64,000 nucleotides of DNA from Bacteroidales bacterium M6 (GTDB taxonomy: Bacteria; Bacteroidota; Bacteroidia; Bacteroidales; Muribaculaceae). Both the position numbers and the translations under genes were made by a program. Location of the stretch: positions 23,130 through 87,129 of the forward strand of contig LUJQ01000062.1 of assembly GCA_001689485.1 (NCBI GenBank), in the 5' to 3' direction. Each line of letters opens with the position of its first letter. Position 1 is the stretch's first letter. This document shows positions 60,359-64,000 of this stretch, in pieces. The notes below the pieces were generated by a model, which saw only the letters and a program-made list of their open reading frames with translations, searched no databases and had not been told where the DNA came from.

Positions 60359-61243
60359 ATGAAAGGTATTGTGTTGGCCGGCGGGGCCGGTACCCGTCTG
60401 AATCCCATTACTAAAGGGATTTCCAAGCAATTGATTCCCATTTACGACAAGCCGATGATTTTTTACCCGGTGTCGGTGCTTATGCTTGCCGGGATTCGGG
60501 AAATCCTCATTATATCCACCCCTCAGGACTTGCCCGCATTCCGCCGCCTGCTCGGCTCAGGGGAGGAGCTGGGGGTAACGTTCAAATATGCCGAGCAGCC
60601 TAGTCCCGAAGGGTTGGCGCAGGCTTTTATCATAGGCCGTGAATTTATCGGCGATGACAACGTATGCCTGGTATTGGGTGATAATATCTTCTACGGACAA
60701 GGATTTTCGGGTATGCTTCGTGATGCCGGTCGTATTGCCGATGAATGCAACGAGGCCACGGTTTTCGCTTATCCGGTAAAGGATCCGCGCCGTTATGGGG
60801 TGGTTACTATCGATGATGAAGGCCGAGCCGTAAAAATCGAGGAGAAACCGCAGAATCCCGAATCGGATAACGCCGTGGTGGGGCTGTATTTTTATCCTAA
60901 CGATGTGGTCGATATAGCTGCTTCCGTCAAACCTTCCGCACGCGGTGAGTTGGAAATCACCTCTGTGAATAATGCATACCTTGAGCAGGGGCGGTTGCAT
61001 GTCAAGTGTTTAGGCCGGGGGTTTGCCTGGCTTGACACGGGTACTATTGATTCCTTGATGGAGGCATCCAATTTTATCCAGGCCGTTCAGAACCGGCAGG
61101 GCTTTAAAGTGGCCGTGCTTGAGGAAATAGCTTTCCGCCAGGGGTGGATTGACGCCGCCCGGTTGCTCCGCCTGGGGGAAGACGCGAGCAGCAACGATTA
61201 TGGCGAATATCTTGTCAACCTTGCTAAAAACGGCCTGCAGTGA
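60359..61243 (+). CDS. rfbA: Glucose-1-phosphate thymidylyltransferase
   Basis: This 294-residue nucleotidyltransferase makes dTDP-glucose from glucose 1-phosphate and dTTP, supplying RfbB. It has LAGGAGTRLNPITKGISKQL (6-25), VLGDNIFYG and the catalytic aspartate region FAWLDTGTIDSL. Length is typical. Its TGA overlaps the ATG of the next gene (TGATG), so translation is coupled. Confidence 0.96.
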   Translation: MKGIVLAGGAGTRLNPITKGISKQLIPIYDKPMIFYPVSVLMLAGIREILIISTPQDLPAFRRLLGSGEELGVTFKYAEQPSPEGLAQAFIIGREFIGDDNVCLVLGDNIFYGQGFSGMLRDAGRIADECNEATVFAYPVKDPRRYGVVTIDDEGRAVKIEEKPQNPESDNAVVGLYFYPNDVVDIAASVKPSARGELEITSVNNAYLEQGRLHVKCLGRGFAWLDTGTIDSLMEASNFIQAVQNRQGFKVAVLEEIAFRQGWIDAARLLRLGEDASSNDYGEYLVNLAKNGLQ

Positions 61244-61668
61244 TGTTTGATTTTACTACGCCGAAGATTGTGAAACTTCCACGCATCCATGACCCGCGTG
61301 GCAACCTTACTGTGGCGCAAGGAGGTGTAGAGGTTCCTTTCGACATCAAGCGTGCCTATTGGATTTATGATGTCCCGGCCGGTGAAGAGCGCGGCGGCCA
61401 TTCCCATCATGCCATGTCGCAACTGCTTGTAGCCGTAGGTGGCAGTTTCAGCGTTAACGTGTGCGACGGTTATAACTGGCGTACCTTTATGTTAAACCGT
61501 CCGTTCGAGGGGCTTTTTATCCCTCCGGGGATATGGCGCACGCTTGATAATTTTTCATCGGGTGCTGTTTGTTTGTCGCTGGTGTCGACTGATTATGACG
61601 AGGCCGATTATATCCGTGAGTTTGAAGAGTTCAAGCGGTTGGCTCTCGGGCGTCCCCCGGTGTTGTGA
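61243..61668 (+). CDS. dTDP-4-oxo-6-deoxyglucose 3,4-ketoisomerase (FdtA/QdtA type)
   Basis: This 141-residue cupin of the WxcM/FdtA family moves the keto group of dTDP-4-keto-6-deoxyglucose from C4 to C3. It has RGNLTVAQGG, the metal-less cupin histidines RGGHSHHAMSQLLVAVGG and FIPPGIWRTLDNFSSGAV, all family hallmarks. The ATG at 61243 overlaps the rfbA stop. Whether the product is the 3-keto-fucose or the 3-keto-quinovose form cannot be told from motifs alone. It is located between rfbA and a sugar aminotransferase. Confidence 0.88.
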   Translation: MFDFTTPKIVKLPRIHDPRGNLTVAQGGVEVPFDIKRAYWIYDVPAGEERGGHSHHAMSQLLVAVGGSFSVNVCDGYNWRTFMLNRPFEGLFIPPGIWRTLDNFSSGAVCLSLVSTDYDEADYIREFEEFKRLALGRPPVL

Positions 61669-61748
61669 GACCGTTGCTCGTTATCATCTGTTTCGTCAGG
61701 ATTTCCTGATAGAAAATCTCTTAGTCAAATTTGGTATATTGAGATATT

Positions 61749-62891
61749 ATGGCAGAGTGTAGATACACGTTTCTCGATCTTGGCCCGGTGAATGCCCCTT
61801 ATATGGACGAATTGGCCGATGCTGCGGCCAGGGTTGTGCGTAGCGGACGCTATATAGGCGGCCCCGAAGTCGATGCGTTCGAGCATAATCTATGCGCACT
61901 GACAGGGGCGCGTTATGCCGTCGGGGTAAGCAATGGTCTTGACGCCCTGCGGCTGATTCTCAGGGCCTATGTGGAATTAGGTGTGTTCGCCCCTGGCGAC
62001 GAGGTGATTGTTCCGGCAAACACCTATATAGCCTCGGTGCTTGCAATATCCGATGCCGGGCTTGTGGCTGTGCTTGCCGAGCCTGATTTGCTGACATCAA
62101 ATCTTGACACATCACGATTGGCAGAATTGGTAACGCCTCGCACAAAGGCTGTTATGCCGGTGCATCTATATGGCCGTGTGTGCTGGGACGAAACGTTGCG
62201 GGATTTTGCATTAGGTCATGGCTTGAAAATCATCGAGGATAATGCCCAGGCAATAGGTGCCGATGCCGGTATCCCGGGGCTGTCGGGCGGTAGGCGTACC
62301 GGGGCATTGGGGCATGCTGCGGCCTTCAGTTTCTACCCTACAAAAAACACGGGGGCATTAGGCGATGCCGGGGCGGTTACTACTTGTGATGAACGTCTGG
62401 CTGCCACGGTGCGGGCACTGGCAAATTATGGGAGCGACCGTAGGTATCATAACATCTACCGTGGCTTCAACTGCCGGCTTGATCCGATGCAGGCAGCCAT
62501 ACTCAATGTCAAACTGCCATATGTAGCCGAGGAAAATGCTTTGAGGCGGCAATTGGCGGGGATTTATTGCTCCATGGTCGATAACCCGTTTGTCCGTCTT
62601 CCTGAATTAGTCCCGGGGCATGTTTTTCACCAGTTTGTGGTGCATACCCCTCGCCGGGATGATTTCTGCCGCTGGCTCGATGCAAACGGCGTGGGTTGGG
62701 ATATCCATTACGCTGTGCCGCCGCATATGCAGCCCTGCTATTCCGAGGAGGATGCGGCGTGTATATGCCGGTATTCGGCGTTGCCTGTGACAGAGGAATT
62801 GGCCCGCACATGCATCAGCCTGCCGATAACACGGTGTACCTCACCGCAGGATGCCAGGGAGATTGCGGGGATTATTAATGGATTTAACTAA
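61749..62891 (+). CDS. DegT/DnrJ/EryC1 sugar aminotransferase (FdtB/QdtB type)
   Basis: This 380-residue PLP-dependent aminotransferase has IIEDNAQAIGAD (PLP-binding aspartate) and AFSFYPTKNTGALGDAGAV, in which the lysine forms the Schiff base. In the FdtA-FdtB pathway it aminates the 3-keto sugar to dTDP-3-amino-3,6-dideoxyhexose with glutamate as donor. It lies 80 bases after the isomerase. The acetyltransferase (FdtC/QdtC) that often follows is absent here. Confidence 0.9.
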   Translation: MAECRYTFLDLGPVNAPYMDELADAAARVVRSGRYIGGPEVDAFEHNLCALTGARYAVGVSNGLDALRLILRAYVELGVFAPGDEVIVPANTYIASVLAISDAGLVAVLAEPDLLTSNLDTSRLAELVTPRTKAVMPVHLYGRVCWDETLRDFALGHGLKIIEDNAQAIGADAGIPGLSGGRRTGALGHAAAFSFYPTKNTGALGDAGAVTTCDERLAATVRALANYGSDRRYHNIYRGFNCRLDPMQAAILNVKLPYVAEENALRRQLAGIYCSMVDNPFVRLPELVPGHVFHQFVVHTPRRDDFCRWLDANGVGWDIHYAVPPHMQPCYSEEDAACICRYSALPVTEELARTCISLPITRCTSPQDAREIAGIINGFN

Positions 62892-62940
62892 TTTTAATGC
62901 GGAATAATCGTTTTCAGAACATAAGATTACCCATCCTGTT

Positions 62941-62971
62941 TTTGAGTTTTGGCAATTTTATAGTAACTTTG
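62941..62971 (+). promoter_or_regulatory. Promoter of the non-coding RNA candidate
   Basis: TTTG (62941-62944), 19 bases and TAACTTTG (62964-62971) are a full consensus promoter with no protein gene behind it. Confidence 0.8.
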
Positions 62972-62977
62972 CCAATG

Positions 62978-63243
62978 AAAACACCGGGACAATTTCTAAC
63001 ACTACTTTCCAAGCTTTACTGATAATACAATCATTACATTGCGGGATTTTTGTTAGGAAGCGTAGCATAAGAGCGTGATTCGTCGTGATGGCGCGCCGAT
63101 TTCTTTCCCCGGTTAGGATGAATGTAAGTAAGATATAATCTCTACACTTGAAGTTGTATTTAGCAACTCTGATTTAGAATCACAAATCTTGCCTTTTGGC
63201 TTTAATCCTAAATTACCCGTGAGGGAAAGTTAGGATTTTTTTG
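62978..63243 (+). ncRNA. Structured non-coding RNA, 6S/Bacteroidales-1-like candidate
   Basis: A consensus promoter and a terminator bracket about 265 bases without an ORF. The terminator has AATCCTAA at about 63206-63213, TTAGGATT ending at 63236, then TTTTTT. Internally CATTACATT (near 63033) can pair with AATGTAAGT (near 63120), with GCGGG/CCCCG next to it, giving a long interrupted stem. This arrangement (Bacteroidota promoter, large stem with internal loops, terminator) is how the Bacteroidales-1 RNA, a possible 6S relative, has been described. I cannot confirm the match without a covariance search. Confidence 0.5.
63206..63243 (+). terminator. Terminator of the non-coding RNA candidate
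   Basis: AATCCTAA and TTAGGATT form an 8-bp stem around a loop of about 15 bases, followed by TTTTTT. Confidence 0.7.
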
Positions 63244-63419
63244 TATCCGTTATTATTGAACTTAGGTGGACAGATGTGGGTTTTATAAGTATAGTTGGCG
63301 GTATGACGGGCAATGACAACCTCTATCCGCACGATAATGAAGAAAAGTAAGCATGTCGGATTCCTACATAATTTTGCAGCTTACTGAAATAAGGGTTATT
63401 CACTAAATACTTTGCATCT

Positions 63420-63533
63420 ATGTTCACAGGGATCATACACAGCAACATTCACACAATGCTTGCACGCCTTGGGCGTAATGCCATTGTGCTGGTCAGTTTG
63501 TCGGTTGTGACATTGCTGCCTTTTGTAATATGA
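63420..63533 (+). CDS. Micro-ORF of 37 codons with a hydrophobic C-terminus
   Basis: ATG at 63420 opens a frame to TGA at 63533 encoding MFTGIIHSNIHTMLARLGRN followed by AIVLVSLSVVTLLPFVI, a short membrane-type helix. The upstream box TACTTTG (63408-63414) is close to the promoter consensus but has one base less. The region 63244-63657 has no other candidate gene. It could be a small membrane peptide or a chance frame. Confidence 0.25.
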   Translation: MFTGIIHSNIHTMLARLGRNAIVLVSLSVVTLLPFVI

Positions 63534-63651
63534 TTGAATTCATGTTCTGATGTGCATTTTCACGGCTGATTTGGCGTGTCGAGCTGAACCCTCAGGCTTA
63601 ATTAGGCTAATGATTATGATGTTGGCTTGAGCATTGAGGCGGATTATAGAA

Positions 63652-63694
63652 AAAAGACGTGTGTCAAAATTCTGGATTTTGACACACGTCTTTT
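63652..63694. terminator. Perfect 19-bp hairpin after rplS
   Basis: AAAAGACGTGTGTCAAAAT (63652-63670) and its exact complement (63676-63694) enclose TCTGG, with CTTTTT beyond. It ends the minus-strand rplS transcript and shares its core with the hairpin at 15009-15045. Confidence 0.75.
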
Positions 63695-63757
63695 CTTTTT
63701 ACCGTTTCAGATGCCTGTCTCGGCTTCTGAGCGGAATCGGTATTCCGGCTTACCGTA

Positions 63758-64000
63758 TTATTTTTTGATTACGCGACGCTCTTTGATACGAGCCTTCTTG
63801 CCGGTAAGGGCGCGGAGGTAGTAGAGCTTCGCACGACGGACTTTACCGTATTTGTTGATTGTAATTGAATCGATAAACGGCGATTCGAGGGGGAAGATAC
63901 GTTCAACACCGATGTTGTCGCTCATTTTGCGAACGGTGAAACGCTTTTTGGTGCCTTCTCCTGAGATGCGGATTACAACGCCGCGATACTGCTGGATACG
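63758..64000 (-). CDS. rplS: 50S ribosomal protein bL19 (5' end outside window)
   Basis: The reverse frame to the window edge encodes the last 80 residues of bL19: RIQQYRGVVIRISGEGTKK, FTVRKMSDNIGVERIFPLES, PFIDSITINKYGKVRRAKLY, YLRALTGKKARIKER and the stop at 63758-63760. This protein lies at the 30S-50S interface. The start codon and promoter are beyond the window. Confidence 0.96.
   Translation of the reverse strand, partial: RIQQYRGVVIRISGEGTKKRFTVRKMSDNIGVERIFPLESPFIDSITINKYGKVRRAKLYYLRALTGKKARIKERRVIKK

Noticed and set aside
63420..63437. MFTGII opening suggesting riboflavin synthase
   Set aside because: Only the first six residues resemble that family; the frame ends after 37 codons and the rest does not match.

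Overview
The window is chromosomal DNA from a member of the Bacteroidales, most likely a Muribaculaceae-type gut bacterium (the family is an inference). The phylum rests on several signals read in the sequence. Many genes have the Bacteroidota promoter form (TTTG, 19-21 bases, TAnnTTTG). Four proteins end in type IX secretion (T9SS) type A sorting tails. Also present are a BtuB-BtuG cobamide uptake pair, a DUF4295 gene beside rpmG and rpmB, and small PorT-like outer-membrane barrels. I saw no phage, insertion sequence, CRISPR array, rRNA or tRNA.

Layout. 1-7 kb: partial HD-domain gene, ilvE, an ECF sigma factor behind an unusual motif-rich upstream region, an lpxH/SufT-like pair, a small barrel protein, an NlpC/P60 hydrolase and a MerR regulator. 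7-15 kb: alaS, gmd and fcl (GDP-L-fucose synthesis), a clostripain-family lipoprotein, an MscS channel with an inserted segment and a DUF3109 protein. 15-22 kb: ribosomal genes rpmB-rpmG-DUF4295, nadE, a barrel protein, hisS and typA. 22-31 kb: a five-gene cobamide uptake locus on the minus strand behind a clear cobalamin riboswitch. 31-41 kb: acyl-CoA synthetase, a TlpA-like thioredoxin, a PurF paralogue without its glutaminase cysteine, a VanZ-like protein, and recJ-recQ. 41-53 kb: two large T9SS adhesin-like proteins, two paralogous barrels and two regulators. 53-59 kb: a YhcG-type nuclease flanked by two look-alike hairpins, an M3 peptidase lipoprotein, an EEP-family hydrolase and two tandem rhomboid proteases. 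59-63 kb: rfbB-rfbA-fdtA-like-aminotransferase, a route to a dTDP-3-amino-3,6-dideoxyhexose. 63-64 kb: a probable structured non-coding RNA, a micro-ORF and partial rplS.

The most interesting unit is the cobamide locus. Beside the expected receptor (BtuB) and lipoprotein lid (BtuG) it encodes a lipoprotein and a T9SS cargo that share one large domain, and a second beta-propeller that also carries a T9SS tail. This suggests that part of the cobamide capture machinery is delivered by T9SS rather than by lipid anchoring. Other points of note are seven TGTTACA motifs upstream of the sigma factor, an 85-90 nt small-RNA candidate, unusually long perfect hairpins between convergent genes, and the paired hairpins around the YhcG gene.
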